DNA from: Anaerolineales bacterium
GTDB taxonomy: Bacteria; Chloroflexota; Anaerolineae; Anaerolineales; Villigracilaceae
Assembly: GCA_016744335.1 (NCBI GenBank)
Contig: JADGEO010000024.1
Coordinates: forward strand, 1-57,418
Direction: 5' to 3'
DNA: 57,418 nt
In this document: one piece after another, positions 26,076 to 36,200 of the stretch
Layout of the letters: every line of letters begins with the position of its first letter
Numbering within the stretch: position 1 is the stretch's first letter
Made by a program: the position numbers and the translations under genes
The notes under the pieces: generated by a model
The model's database searches: none
Told to the model about the DNA's origin: nothing
Seen by the model: only the letters and a program-made list of their open reading frames with translations

Positions 26076-27713
26076 CTAAACCTTGCTCGAAGTCACAAAA
26101 ACCATTGTCTTGCGCTTTGTCTCATTATATAAGAAAGAGCGGATGACGTTCATGACACGTTTGGGGTTGTCTATGCCGCCTTCAATGATGTCTATTACTT
26201 TTTTCTGAACGAGGGGGATTAGCTCATCGGCTTCTTCGGGGGTGACGAAACCGCGGGTGATGATTTCGGGGTCGTGCATGAGCTTGCCTGTGAATTTATC
26301 TATATTAAGGTCAATTAAGAAGATGCCGCCTTGCGAGAGACGTTCGCGTTCTTGCATAACTTTATGATCGGTATTGCCTATGCTATCTCCATCTACAAAG
26401 ACGTAGCCACCGGGGAGACGTTCGCCGAGGGAGATTTTGCTGTTTTCAAGTTCGATGACCTGACCATTTTCTGCAATGAAAATACTATCGGGGTCTATGC
26501 CCATTCCTTCTGCCATCATGGCGTGGCGGTGGAGCATGTGTAGTTCGCCGTGCATAGGGACAAAGTTTTTCGGTTTTACTAGGCTGAGGAGCAATTTCAT
26601 CTCTTCTTGGCTGGCGTGACCAGAAACGTGAATGGGAAGGATAGTATCGTCTATTACGGTTGCGCCACGGCGGAGCAAAGAGTTGATGGTTTTATTCACC
26701 GATTCTTCGTTGCCGGGGATAGGGTGTGATGAAAGCACAATGGTATCGTTATCTTTCAAGCCAAAATGCCGATTTGTGCCAGTGGCTAAGCGTCCCATAA
26801 TAGACGATGGCTCGCCTTGAGAACCGGTGCCCATGAGCACCACATCTTTGCCCTTCATGCCTAATGCTTGATCTAGGCTGACCAAGGTGTTCGTTGGCAC
26901 TTCGAGATAGCCCAATTTAATCGCCAATTTTGAGTTATCTACCATGCTCATGCCTACAAAAGCGATTTTACGACCGTGTTTTACCGCGGCATCGACCACT
27001 TGTTGCATACGGGAAATTTGTGAAGCAAAAGATGCCACAATAATACGCGCCGGCGCATTCTCAAAAACGGTATCAAAGGCAGGGTCAATCACTCTTTCAG
27101 ACGGTGTCCAGCCCGGGCGGGTGGCGTTGGTAGAATCTGCCAAAAGCAAATCTACGCCACGTTCGGAGAAGGATGCCAGCTTCGCGTAGTCGGTTTGCCA
27201 GCCATCTACAGGGGTGTGGTCAAATTTATAATCGCTCATGTGCACAACTAAACCAGCAGGTGAAGTGATACCCAAACCGACAGCGTCAGGAATAGAATGG
27301 CAAACGTGGAAAAATTCCACTTTAAAGGGACCGATATTGACTGTATCACCCGCCTGCACCACATTAAAATTGCCTTGCCCCGCCATTTTATTGCGTTTCA
27401 TTTTTACTTCTGCCAACCCCATTGTTAAGGTCGTGCCGTAAACAGGGGCGTTAACTTCTTGCAAAAGATGCGAAATTGCACCAACATGGTCTTCGTGACC
27501 ATGTGTAATCACAATGCCGCGTACCGCATCTCTTTTTGCGGCTATATAATCGGTAAAATCGGGGATTATATAATCAATCCCTAGCATATCATTTTCGGGG
27601 AACATAATGCCAATATCTACAATGAGAACATTCTCACCGTATTCATACGCCATCATATTTTTCCCTACTTCCCCTAAGCCACCAAGTGGCACAATCTTCA
27701 ATTTTTTACTCAT
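26076..27713 (-). CDS. rnj: ribonuclease J
   Basis: A 545-residue metallo-beta-lactamase/beta-CASP RNase with both 5'-exonuclease and endonuclease activity, central to mRNA decay and rRNA maturation. Zinc motif HGHEDH at 71-76; later HVSGHASQEE and PMHGELHMLH in the beta-CASP part; the C-terminal domain is present. It is a single-gene unit behind a strong promoter at 27874-27902 and a long structured leader. Confidence 0.96.
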   Translation of the reverse strand: MSKKLKIVPLGGLGEVGKNMMAYEYGENVLIVDIGIMFPENDMLGIDYIIPDFTDYIAAKRDAVRGIVITHGHEDHVGAISHLLQEVNAPVYGTTLTMGLAEVKMKRNKMAGQGNFNVVQAGDTVNIGPFKVEFFHVCHSIPDAVGLGITSPAGLVVHMSDYKFDHTPVDGWQTDYAKLASFSERGVDLLLADSTNATRPGWTPSERVIDPAFDTVFENAPARIIVASFASQISRMQQVVDAAVKHGRKIAFVGMSMVDNSKLAIKLGYLEVPTNTLVSLDQALGMKGKDVVLMGTGSQGEPSSIMGRLATGTNRHFGLKDNDTIVLSSHPIPGNEESVNKTINSLLRRGATVIDDTILPIHVSGHASQEEMKLLLSLVKPKNFVPMHGELHMLHRHAMMAEGMGIDPDSIFIAENGQVIELENSKISLGERLPGGYVFVDGDSIGNTDHKVMQERERLSQGGIFLIDLNIDKFTGKLMHDPEIITRGFVTPEEADELIPLVQKKVIDIIEGGIDNPKRVMNVIRSFLYNETKRKTMVFVTSSKV

Positions 27714-27873
27714 ATTTCCTCTTTAAATAGTTATAGAACCGCCTTGTGCGGTTTAGATTAAAAAAATAGCCCAAAGGAATCTTTCTCCCGAGGGCTTCTT
27801 GCAGAACTTTGGTTGTTCTTATTCAAAAACTGTCTACTGACAGTGAAAGTTATATCCATGTTTAACGTTTGGC
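27714..27873 (-). other. structured leader of rnj
   Basis: The leader runs from the promoter to the start codon. Near 27765-27793 the minus strand reads AGCCC...GGGCT followed by seven T, resembling an attenuator; a CCGC...GCGG hairpin follows (about 27739-27755) just before the coding start. Confidence 0.5.
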
Positions 27874-27902
27874 AGTATAGCAGGGAGGGGGTGATTTGTC
27901 AA
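27874..27902 (-). promoter_or_regulatory. near-consensus promoter of rnj
   Basis: On the minus strand: TTGACA (27902-27897), a 17-base spacer, TATACT (27879-27874). A leader of about 155 bases follows. Confidence 0.85.
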
Positions 27903-28006
27903 AAGAGAATTCGTACCCCAAGACTTATCTTGGAAGATGATAGCTACACGACACGCGTAAATTTAGGCTTGCTTGCCCCCCCCAAGCATTTTCTAGGCTC
28001 GCTTAT

Positions 28007-29545
28007 CTACGGAAAACTCTGCTCCAACCACTCCATCGGATTCACCTGCGCGCCATTAACCCACACTTCCCAATGTAAGTGTGCGCCTGTTACACGCCCC
28101 GTTGCGCCAACCAAGCCAATTACCTCGCCAGCCACAACCTCATCGCCGACCTCAACATAAGTTTCCGATTGATGCCAATATCCTGTGAAAATGCCCCTAC
28201 CATGATCGATAATTGTCGCGTTGCCGCGAATTGTTGTACTTTGAGCAAAGACGACTACGCCATTCGCTGAGGCGTCTATTTCTAGCCCTGTTCCACCACA
28301 AAAATCTAAGCCGCTGTGAAAGCCCTCATAATTTTTATCGGTGCTTCCATCATTTGCTCTATAAGAACGCCGATTGCCATAGTAGGAGGTAAAGCAATCT
28401 TCATATACAGAAGGGTTAGTAAAGACACCGCTCCACAATTGTTCTGGGCTTGCTTGAGAAACAACAGCCATTAGCTCGCTTTCTTCTTTTTCTCTAGTGG
28501 CGAGGTCAAGTGTTTCTGGGGGGACGAGCAAGATTTCATCGTTATATCCCCCTGAATTAATGAGCACCATTTGCTCATAGGATTCTATGTGGCCATCGGG
28601 ATAAGTGGCTTCTAATTTGAGCGGATATGCGCCAGGCTCTGCCATAGCGTGGACGCCTTGCAGTGCCACGAAATTGTTTTCTTGATCAGAAAAGAATTCT
28701 AGCTGATATTCTTTATTTGAAAAAAGTGAGCCGTTTAGCCTAACATTATCAGCGATTTCTACACTAATTTTTGCTGTGCCTCCCTGATAAAAGGGTAGAG
28801 TTTCTACCTTTACAGAGAGAAATGCCGGCGGAAGTCCATTTACACTACTGGCTTCATTTTCATTTCTTGCAGGTGCGTATAAAACTTCCCCAGGGAGGGC
28901 AGAGGAGGTATTGCTTAGGGTATTGATTTCTGTGAGTGTCCAAATATCGCTATCTTCACGGATTGCCTCTTCGAGCAAGGTTTCACCCTCCTTGAGCGAG
29001 ACGCGTGCCGAAAGCGAAGATGCTTCTTCATCTACAGGAACAATCAATTTAACCCCTGCGTATAACTCGGTTGGGCTAAGAAGTCGGTTTAGTCTGCGTA
29101 AAATCTCTTGAGGCATTTGTGTGCGCCGCCTGAGAGAGCGTAAATTATCCCCATAAGGCACAGTTTCTGTTCTTAGGACACCACTTACCCCTTCAAGACC
29201 AGGAATAATAACCTCTTGCCCTACAACGAGGTTGTTATCTACAAGCTCGTTTATTGCAATCAGGTCATCAAGGTCAACATTAAATCGTGAGGCAATATCC
29301 CATAAGGTATCACCAGATTGAACGATATAAACGGGGTTTCCTTCCCCTTCTTGGGCATAAACAGGATTTGTTGCCAGAAGAAAAGAAAAGATGAGCAGGA
29401 AAGAGAATAGAAAACCGAAAGGTTTTATTTGTGCACGTTTTTTGCGCGGCGATTTTGAAAGCATAGGCTTTGATTTACCTATAGTGCGATTGAGATCTTT
29501 CGGGTTTTCCCGTTTTTTTGTTTCACTTTTCACGAGTCTACACAT
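28007..29545 (-). CDS. LysM- and M23-domain peptidoglycan endopeptidase
   Basis: About 512 residues: a basic N-terminus and a TM/signal segment (FGFLFSFLLIFSFLLATNPVYA), three LysM-like modules (the first YIVQSGDTLWDIASRF), a central beta region, and a C-terminal M23 peptidase with zinc motifs HSGLDF and HLHWEVW. It would be secreted and bind glycan through LysM. The start at 29545 overlaps the end of the DUF192 gene by eight bases. The ORF extends upstream to 29575, but that would overlap further. Confidence 0.9.
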   Translation of the reverse strand: MCRLVKSETKKRENPKDLNRTIGKSKPMLSKSPRKKRAQIKPFGFLFSFLLIFSFLLATNPVYAQEGEGNPVYIVQSGDTLWDIASRFNVDLDDLIAINELVDNNLVVGQEVIIPGLEGVSGVLRTETVPYGDNLRSLRRRTQMPQEILRRLNRLLSPTELYAGVKLIVPVDEEASSLSARVSLKEGETLLEEAIREDSDIWTLTEINTLSNTSSALPGEVLYAPARNENEASSVNGLPPAFLSVKVETLPFYQGGTAKISVEIADNVRLNGSLFSNKEYQLEFFSDQENNFVALQGVHAMAEPGAYPLKLEATYPDGHIESYEQMVLINSGGYNDEILLVPPETLDLATREKEESELMAVVSQASPEQLWSGVFTNPSVYEDCFTSYYGNRRSYRANDGSTDKNYEGFHSGLDFCGGTGLEIDASANGVVVFAQSTTIRGNATIIDHGRGIFTGYWHQSETYVEVGDEVVAGEVIGLVGATGRVTGAHLHWEVWVNGAQVNPMEWLEQSFP

Positions 29546-29915
29546 CTTCAAATTGAACCTTATCTCCGATTTCAAACTCCGCTAATCTATCGGGATGAAT
29601 TTCTAAAATATATTGTGCGGGTTCTTTGGGGGCATAAGATAAATGCCAGCTTTTTGCCAAAACTTTATCGACTACTTTCATGGATGAGTTGATCCAAATA
29701 ACGGCTAAATCATAGCTAACACCGAGCATGTGAATCGCCGCGTCTAACCGGGAATCTGTTTTTTGAACAAGAAGCAAGCCTGATGCAGGTGCGATTTCGG
29801 AGGTGAACGTTAACCCGCGCAAACGATAAAAAAAGGTATCACAGTATTTAATTTGCAATAGCGTTTGAGACGCGGCATCCAAATTGCGAATATGAATATT
29901 TCGAGGCATAGGCAT
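29538..29915 (-). CDS. DUF192 protein
   Basis: A 125-residue DUF192 domain protein (YIIxxKRFxLRGLMF-type fold; here YCDTFFYRLRGLTFTSEI and IHMLGVSYDLAVIWIN followed by VVDKVLA). Its function is unknown. It is cotranscribed with the LysM/M23 gene with an 8-base overlap. The ATG at 29915 is only a few bases past a terminator hairpin, and no ribosome site is visible. Confidence 0.82.
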   Translation of the reverse strand: MPMPRNIHIRNLDAASQTLLQIKYCDTFFYRLRGLTFTSEIAPASGLLLVQKTDSRLDAAIHMLGVSYDLAVIWINSSMKVVDKVLAKSWHLSYAPKEPAQYILEIHPDRLAEFEIGDKVQFEDV

Positions 29916-29916
29916 T

Positions 29917-29941
29917 AAAAAAGGGCGACTTTTGCCGCCCT
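29917..29941 (-). terminator. terminator of the receiver gene, directly before DUF192
   Basis: On the minus strand AGGGCG (29941-29936) and CGCCCT (29927-29922) form a stem followed by six T, ending two bases before ATG 29915. Confidence 0.75.
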
Positions 29942-29961
29942 GCCGATTGAGTCTGACGGTT

Positions 29962-30357
29962 TTAGAGAGCTGTTAATTCTAAGCCTAGCACTTTTTGAAC
30001 GCTGGCTAAGAGGTCTTTGGGGCTAAATGGTTTAGAAATATAATCATCTACTTTAGCGATGTGTAAGCCAAGCACCTTATCTACATTTTGGGCTTTTGCG
30101 GTGATGATAATGATGGGAATTTTCTTTGTTTTTTCGTCTGCTTTTATTTGCTGGTATACTTCCCAACCGTCTATATCAGGCATCATTAAATCGAGCAAAA
30201 CTAGGTCTGGCGGATTTTCGTTGACCATTTCTAGCCCTTCTCTACCACCATCTGCCCCTCGCACATCGAAGCCATGCCGATTGAGAATAATACGAATCAA
30301 ATCAATCATTTCTGGTTCGTCTTCAATACATAGAATGTTTTTTATTTCATTAGTCAT
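29962..30357 (-). CDS. single-domain response regulator
   Basis: A 131-residue receiver: acidic pair ED at 11-12, phospho-acceptor Asp in LVLLDLMMPDIDGW, Thr in IIIITAKAQ and Lys in YISKPFSPKDLL. There is no output domain. It stands alone, convergent to none, divergent from xth, and ends at the terminator at 29917-29941. Confidence 0.93.
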   Translation of the reverse strand: MTNEIKNILCIEDEPEMIDLIRIILNRHGFDVRGADGGREGLEMVNENPPDLVLLDLMMPDIDGWEVYQQIKADEKTKKIPIIIITAKAQNVDKVLGLHIAKVDDYISKPFSPKDLLASVQKVLGLELTAL

Positions 30358-30409
30358 AAGTTCTTTCCCTTAAAATATAAATTAAGTTTACCATAGAAGA
30401 GGATATAAG

Positions 30410-31174
30410 ATGAAGATAATTACATGGAATGTTAATGGGCTAAGAGCCGCCCTAAAAAAAGGTGTTTTACCTTGGATTATTGAACAATCGCCCGATGCGA
30501 TGTGCCTACAAGAAACACGGGTTTTACCTGAGCAATTGCCAGAAGAACAACGGGAAGTGGATGGGTATAAGGTTATTTGGAACCCAGCCGAGAAAAAAGG
30601 ATATAGTGGCACCTCTACTTGGATTAAGCGGGACGCGCTTGAAGTAAACTTGGGAATCGGTAGTGAGCGTTTCGATGTAGAGGGGCGTGTGCTTCGGACA
30701 CGTCACCCCAATTTTTATCTTTATAATATCTACTTCCCCAATGGGCAACGCGGACATGAGCGCGTGCAATACAAACTCGATTTTTATGAACTTTTATTAG
30801 AGCAAGTTAATGCGCTTCATTTAGCAGGAGAATCTGTTATTATTACGGGCGATTTTAATACAGCGCATAATGAAATAGATTTGAAAAATCACAAAACAAA
30901 TCACAAAACATCTGGTTTTTTGCCCGAAGAGCGTGCAATGGTCGATAAGTTTATGGCGCACGGCTTAGTAGACCCTTTTAGACATCTTTACCCTGAAAAA
31001 GAGCAATATTCTTGGTGGTCATATCGTGGTGCGGCGCGTTCTCGAAATGTTGGCTGGCGGATTGATTATTTTCTGATCTCCGAAAATCTGCTACCCCGCG
31101 TAGAAGATGTGATTATCCACGATGATGTGCTTGGCTCAGACCATTGCCCCACTGAGTTGAGGCTAAAAGAGTAA
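30410..31174 (+). CDS. xth: exodeoxyribonuclease III
   Basis: A 254-residue AP endonuclease/3'-5' exonuclease of the Xth/ExoA type. Catalytic motifs: TWNVNGLRAALKKG with the metal Asn, QETRV with the metal Glu, IITGDFNTAHNEIDL, GWRIDYFLIS and the terminal SDHCP histidine. It repairs abasic sites. It is divergent from the receiver gene with a 52-base gap. Confidence 0.95.
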   Translation: MKIITWNVNGLRAALKKGVLPWIIEQSPDAMCLQETRVLPEQLPEEQREVDGYKVIWNPAEKKGYSGTSTWIKRDALEVNLGIGSERFDVEGRVLRTRHPNFYLYNIYFPNGQRGHERVQYKLDFYELLLEQVNALHLAGESVIITGDFNTAHNEIDLKNHKTNHKTSGFLPEERAMVDKFMAHGLVDPFRHLYPEKEQYSWWSYRGAARSRNVGWRIDYFLISENLLPRVEDVIIHDDVLGSDHCPTELRLKE

Positions 31175-31311
31175 CAAGGGTTGCAAAGGTGTTAGTCATC
31201 AGACCAAGCAACTACCAGATTAATAGTTAGAGTATTATATGAATTCTGATACTGAGAAATTAAAATGATAGAAAATGGGTATAATTTACCCTCATAATTT
31301 AGGAGGATTCT

Positions 31312-33180
31312 GTGGAATCAAAACGTAATCAATCATATATTGTTTACGTCATGTTTTTCATTGCCATTATTGCAATGATTTATATGAACGTACAACAAGA
31401 AACAAACGTAGTTGAGCCGCTCACGATTAGTGAAGTGGCTCACGATGTGCAAGAAGAAAAGGTTAGCCGTATCCTTATCGGAAAAGATGATAAGGTTGTT
31501 GTCATTTACGGCAATGGTGACGATGCTGTAGAGCGCGTTTCCCATAAAGAACCAACAACCACCCTTGTGGAGCAGTTGATTAATTTGGGCGTTTCTCAAG
31601 AGGCCTTGGCTTCTGATAGTATAAAAATAGAAGCGCGTCCGCTAACGACATGGGAGCTTGTTCTTTCTAATCTCTTTGTTATTTTGCCCGTTGTTTTCAT
31701 GGCGGGGATATTGTTCTTTATTTTCCGGCAGGCACAAGGCAGTAATAATCAGGCAATGTCTTTTGGCAAATCTAAAGCGCGTATGTTTACGGGCGAAAAT
31801 CCCACCGTCACCTTTGAAGATGTGGCAGGAGCAGACGAAGCCAAAGAAGAATTGAGTGAAGTTGTAGACTTCTTGAAAGAGCCTGAGAAATACATTCAGC
31901 TTGGGGCACGTATTCCTAAGGGCGTTTTGCTTGTTGGTGCACCAGGCACAGGCAAAACACTTCTTGCAAAAGCAGTTTCAGGTGAAGCGGGTGTTCCCTT
32001 CTTCTCTATTTCTGGTTCTGAATTTGTAGAAATGTTTGTTGGCGTTGGTGCAAGCCGTGTTCGTGACCTTTTTGAACAAGCGAAGAAACATAACCCCTGT
32101 ATCATTTTTATCGATGAAATTGATGCAGTTGGTCGTCAGCGTGGTGCAGGTTTGGGAGGGTCACATGATGAACGTGAACAAACCCTTAATCAAATGCTTG
32201 TAGAAATGGATGGCTTTGATACCGAAACAAACGTGATTATGATCGCGGCAACCAACCGCCCCGATATTCTTGACCCTGCCTTATTACGCCCTGGTCGTTT
32301 TGACCGTCGCGTCATGATGGATCGTCCCGACAAAAAGGGACGCGAAGCAATCTTAAAGGTACATTCAAAAGGAAAGCCTCTTGCGCCCGATGTAGATTTA
32401 TCTTCTCTCGCTGGTGGCACTCCTGGATTTGTGGGCGCAGACCTTGAGAACCTAATTAACGAAGGTGCACTTCTCGCCGCACGTCGTAACAAAAAGGTAA
32501 TTGAGCAAGAAGATTTAGAAGAAGCTATAGAGCGCGTTGTAATGGGACCAGAGCGCAAATCTCGCTTAATTTCAGCTGAAGAAAAACGCATCATTGCTTA
32601 TCATGAAGCAGGGCATGCAGTCGTCGGTAACGCAATCGCCGAAGCAGACCCTGTTCAAAAAGTGACCATTATTGGGCGTGGGCAAGCTGGTGGCGTGACT
32701 TGGTTCCGTCCCGAAGAAGATCGTATGTTGCAATCTCGCAAGAAAATGATGGCAACCCTAGCTTATGCTCTTGGTGGACGTATCGCAGAAGAAGAAGTAT
32801 TTGACGATATTACCTCTGGTGCATCTAGCGACATTTCGCAAGTTACGCAAATGGCGCGAAGTATGGTCACGCAATTGGGTATGAGCGATGAGCTTGGCTT
32901 GATGACTTATGGTAAAAAAGAAGAGTTAGTTTTCTTGGGGCGTGAGATTTCAGAACAGCGTGATTATTCTGAAGAAGTTGCCCAGAAAATCGATATCGAA
33001 GTTCGCAAGTTAGTAGACACTGCCTACAAAACGGCTAAAAGTATATTGAAAAAACATCGTAAAGAATTAAATGCGGTCGCAGAAGCACTCATAGAGAAAG
33101 AAAATCTTACTCGTGAAGAGTTCGAAGCGATTTTCCCGCCACCCTTCGGCAAGAAAAGCGGCACCCCGCAAATTCAGTAG
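31312..33180 (+). CDS. ftsH: ATP-dependent zinc metalloprotease FtsH
   Basis: A 622-residue membrane protease. TM1 at about 9-26 and TM2 at 118-138 flank a short periplasmic domain; the AAA module has Walker A GAPGTGKT (209-216), [10 protein letters not shown] and the SRH arginines ([20 protein letters not shown]); the zinc site is HEAGH (431-435). It is a GTG start with AGGAGG upstream. A TATAAT-like box stands about 30 bases before the start. A hairpin terminator at 33240-33274 ends the unit. Confidence 0.97.
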   Translation: MESKRNQSYIVYVMFFIAIIAMIYMNVQQETNVVEPLTISEVAHDVQEEKVSRILIGKDDKVVVIYGNGDDAVERVSHKEPTTTLVEQLINLGVSQEALASDSIKIEARPLTTWELVLSNLFVILPVVFMAGILFFIFRQAQGSNNQAMSFGKSKARMFTGENPTVTFEDVAGADEAKEELSEVVDFLKEPEKYIQLGARIPKGVLLVGAPGTGKTLLAKAVSGEAGVPFFSISGSEFVEMFVGVGASRVRDLFEQAKKHNPCIIFIDEIDAVGRQRGAGLGGSHDEREQTLNQMLVEMDGFDTETNVIMIAATNRPDILDPALLRPGRFDRRVMMDRPDKKGREAILKVHSKGKPLAPDVDLSSLAGGTPGFVGADLENLINEGALLAARRNKKVIEQEDLEEAIERVVMGPERKSRLISAEEKRIIAYHEAGHAVVGNAIAEADPVQKVTIIGRGQAGGVTWFRPEEDRMLQSRKKMMATLAYALGGRIAEEEVFDDITSGASSDISQVTQMARSMVTQLGMSDELGLMTYGKKEELVFLGREISEQRDYSEEVAQKIDIEVRKLVDTAYKTAKSILKKHRKELNAVAEALIEKENLTREEFEAIFPPPFGKKSGTPQIQ

Positions 33181-33239
33181 ATTAGAGATTCGTAAACTGG
33201 TAAGACTAGTAGACCAGTAAATCAATCAGACAAGAACAA

Positions 33240-33276
33240 AAAAAGGAGACTTTCACCATGAAAGTCTCCTTTTTGA
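33240..33276. terminator. bidirectional terminator, ftsH and acyl-CoA ligase
   Basis: A 16-bp stem: AAAAAGGAGACTTTCA (33240-33255) with TGAAAGTCTCCTTTTT (33259-33274). Confidence 0.9.
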
Positions 33277-33316
33277 TTCTACTAGTTTCTAGTCTATTGA
33301 TTCTTGATTTGCCAGC

Positions 33317-35017
33317 TTACTGTTCTTTTGCTTCTTTATGCTCTTTTACTAATTCGCGTCGTAAAATCTTGCCAACGGTTGTCTTTGGTAATTCATCACG
33401 GAATTCAACGAGGGCGGGCACCTTATATTTTGTTAGTTTTTCTTTTGCAAAATCTCTAATTTCTTCTTTTGTAAGGGTTTCGCCAGGTTTTACAACTATC
33501 CAAGCTTTTACTGTCTCACCGCGGTAGGGGTCAGGTACACCAGCTACGCCAACTTCTAAAACTTTAGGGTGATCAGAAATTGCTTCTTCTACTTCGCGGG
33601 GCCAAACTTGGAAACCACCGGGCTTAATCATTTCTTTTTTGCGGTCAACAATATAGAAATATCCTTCCTCATCTATACGGGCAATATCTCCAGTATAAAG
33701 CCATTTCTCACCATGCCAATCGCGTAAAGAATTTGCTGTTTCGGTGGGCATATTATGATAACCGTGCATAACTTGCGGACCTCGCAAGATAATCTCGCCA
33801 ATTTCGCCCTGTGCCATTTCAGTTTCGCCATCATCAAGATCGATAATGCGGCAGTCAACATCAGACAAAGGCATACCAATGGAACCGATTTTGTTTTCAC
33901 CTAACATGGGGTTACAGTGTGTTGCAGTAGGCGCCTCAGAGAGACCATAGCCCTCAAAGACTTTTCCGCCAGTCAATTCTTCAAACTTATCTTTCGTCTC
34001 TCGCATCAAGGCCGCAGAACCTGAAATACAGGCTTTAATCGAAGATAAATCATATTTCCCAGAAAGAACATCTTCATGATTATTGATTGCGTTATAAAGT
34101 GTTGGCACAGCGGGGAAAATAGTTGCTTTATACTTACTGATATTGTCTAAAACATCTTTCAAATCACGTGGATTTGGCACCATGACCAAGCTGGAGCCAG
34201 TTGCCAAACCAAAATTCATGCCAGCAACCATCCCGTAAACATGGAAAAGCGGAATCGCCATCAAGACAACTTCGCCTTTTTCATCTATATTTGCCATCCA
34301 GTTTTTAATTTGCAAAGAGTTTGCTACGATATTGCGGTGCAAAGCCACAGCCGCTTTAGGCACTCCCGTTGTTCCGCCACTATATTGGAAGAGACAAGGG
34401 TCATTGGGACCAATATCCAATTTGGGGCGGTCAGCAGGCGTATATTTGTCGAGCAAATCTTTCATCCAAAGATCGCTTTCGGGCAAGCCGCCTTCAATGC
34501 GATGCCCACCTTTTTTCTCTACAGCCAAAGTAAAGAGTAAGCGAGTTAGCGTAGGAAGGGACTCTTTCAGGTTGGTTACGACTACAGTTTTTATCTTCGT
34601 GTTGGGTTGTGCTTCTTTTACAGTCTTATAAAAATTGCTCATGACCAACATCACTTCAATGTCAGCATCATTAGCCTGGTGTGCAATCTCAGTGGGTGTA
34701 TAAAGCGGATTTGAAGCCACCACAACGCCGCCCGCCTTCAAAACACCATAATAAGCCATCACAAATTGGGGCGTATTGGGCATAAAAATACCCACGCGGT
34801 CACCTTTTTTTACGCCTAAACCGGCTAAAGCACCTGCGAGGGTATCTGTAAGGTCATCCATTTCTTTATAAGAAATCGTAGCCCCTTTAAAAATGGTACA
34901 GGTTTTATCGGGATTTTCTGCCGCTTCCTCTTCCAAAAAATGGAATAAAGGTTTTTGCGGATAATCTATGTGCGTAGGCACACCATCGTCATAATTTTCG
35001 ATCCAAAGTCCTTCCAT
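33317..35017 (-). CDS. fadD: long-chain fatty acid-CoA ligase
   Basis: A 566-residue AMP-forming acyl-CoA synthetase. P-loop YSGGTTGVPKAAV, then EGYGLSEAPTATHC, YTGDIARIDEEGYFYIVDRKKEMIKPGG and the C-terminal GKILRRELV lysine region. It activates fatty acids at the inner membrane face for beta-oxidation or lipid recycling. ATG at 35017 follows AAGGAG. Confidence 0.93.
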   Translation of the reverse strand: MEGLWIENYDDGVPTHIDYPQKPLFHFLEEEAAENPDKTCTIFKGATISYKEMDDLTDTLAGALAGLGVKKGDRVGIFMPNTPQFVMAYYGVLKAGGVVVASNPLYTPTEIAHQANDADIEVMLVMSNFYKTVKEAQPNTKIKTVVVTNLKESLPTLTRLLFTLAVEKKGGHRIEGGLPESDLWMKDLLDKYTPADRPKLDIGPNDPCLFQYSGGTTGVPKAAVALHRNIVANSLQIKNWMANIDEKGEVVLMAIPLFHVYGMVAGMNFGLATGSSLVMVPNPRDLKDVLDNISKYKATIFPAVPTLYNAINNHEDVLSGKYDLSSIKACISGSAALMRETKDKFEELTGGKVFEGYGLSEAPTATHCNPMLGENKIGSIGMPLSDVDCRIIDLDDGETEMAQGEIGEIILRGPQVMHGYHNMPTETANSLRDWHGEKWLYTGDIARIDEEGYFYIVDRKKEMIKPGGFQVWPREVEEAISDHPKVLEVGVAGVPDPYRGETVKAWIVVKPGETLTKEEIRDFAKEKLTKYKVPALVEFRDELPKTTVGKILRRELVKEHKEAKEQ

Positions 35018-35134
35018 TTAATACACTCCTTTTCTAAGGCGAATTTAAAAACATACTCTCATTATACTGGATAAAACAGTATTGCTTTCATATTTAGGTT
35101 ACCAATCTGAAATCTTTTTTTTTCTTGCCTCGAT

Positions 35135-36097
35135 TTAGCCGCCCTTTTTCTCCGCGGTGTTTTTTAACCAATGTGCAATTTCTTTTTCTATTTGGATGTA
35201 GACCTGCGGATCGCGCGCGTCAAACCACTTAATCCCATCGTCATCATCTTTGAACCAATTGGCTTGCTTTCGCACAAATTTCCTCGTACTGCGCCGCATC
35301 AACATTTTTGCTTCTTCAATATCCATTTCTCCGCGTAAAACGGATATTGCCTCGCGGTACCCCAAAGCCGACATGCTCGGCAAATCAGCAGAATATCCTG
35401 CATCTAGCATATTTTGCACCTCATCCAGCAAGCCTGCTTCAAACATCTGCTCAATACGCAAATCTACACGCTCGTATAATGCTGGTCTTTCGCGTCTCAA
35501 GCCGATAGTAAGTAGATTATAAGGTGATTCCCCGCGTTGTTTGCGTTGAGATGAAAATCTTTCCCCCGTTGTCAAAATCACCTCCAAAGCTCGCACCACG
35601 CGGCGCACATTTCTATAATCAATTTTTTCTCCAGCAACAGGGTCAAGCATCGTTAGTTTTGCGTGTAGCCACGATTTGCCTTTTTCCTCCTCTAGCTTTT
35701 CCAGCGCACCGCGTAAACGTAAATCAGCCTTTACTTCTGGGGGCAACCAGCCTTCGGTAACGGCACGATAAAACTGACCTGTTCCACCCACTAAAAAGGG
35801 GAGCTTGCCGCGCGCCCTAATGTCGGCAATTGCTTTTTGCGCGGCTTTTTGAAATTTAGCCAAAGACCAAACCTCATCAGGATCCGTCACATCAATCAAG
35901 TGATGCGGCACCCGCGCCATTTCTTCTACAGAAGGCTTTGCTGTGCCTATATCCATGCCGCGATAAAATAGCCGCGAATCGGAGGAGATAATTTCGCCAT
36001 TAAATCGCTCTGCAAGTTGCAAAGAGAGTTCTGTTTTGCCAACCGCGGTGGGACCGATAATGGCGATGAGGGGGAGTTTTAAGTTTTGTTTTTTCAA
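35135..36097 (-). CDS. miaA: tRNA dimethylallyltransferase MiaA
   Basis: A 320-residue enzyme that isopentenylates A37 of UNN-reading tRNAs. P-loop IGPTAVGKTELS, SSDSRLFYRGMDIGTAKPS, PHHLIDVTDPDEVWSLAKF, GGTGQFYRAV and YRNVRRVVRALEV. ATG 36097 is 104 bases from the NACHT-FGE gene, which it diverges from. Confidence 0.96.
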   Translation of the reverse strand: MKKQNLKLPLIAIIGPTAVGKTELSLQLAERFNGEIISSDSRLFYRGMDIGTAKPSVEEMARVPHHLIDVTDPDEVWSLAKFQKAAQKAIADIRARGKLPFLVGGTGQFYRAVTEGWLPPEVKADLRLRGALEKLEEEKGKSWLHAKLTMLDPVAGEKIDYRNVRRVVRALEVILTTGERFSSQRKQRGESPYNLLTIGLRRERPALYERVDLRIEQMFEAGLLDEVQNMLDAGYSADLPSMSALGYREAISVLRGEMDIEEAKMLMRRSTRKFVRKQANWFKDDDDGIKWFDARDPQVYIQIEKEIAHWLKNTAEKKGG

Positions 36098-36157
36098 TTT
36101 TTAATTCCTGTGTTACCGAACTTGCCACTTGCAACTTTAAACTTGTTATTTTCAGTT

Positions 36158-36163
36158 TATAAT
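36158..36163 (+). promoter_or_regulatory. -10 element upstream of NACHT-FGE gene
   Basis: TATAAT at 36158-36163, with a weak TTTAAA 17 bases upstream. It lies 38 bases before the start codon. Confidence 0.45.
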
Positions 36164-36200
36164 ACCATTATCTATTCTTCATTTACAAAAAGGGTTTATT

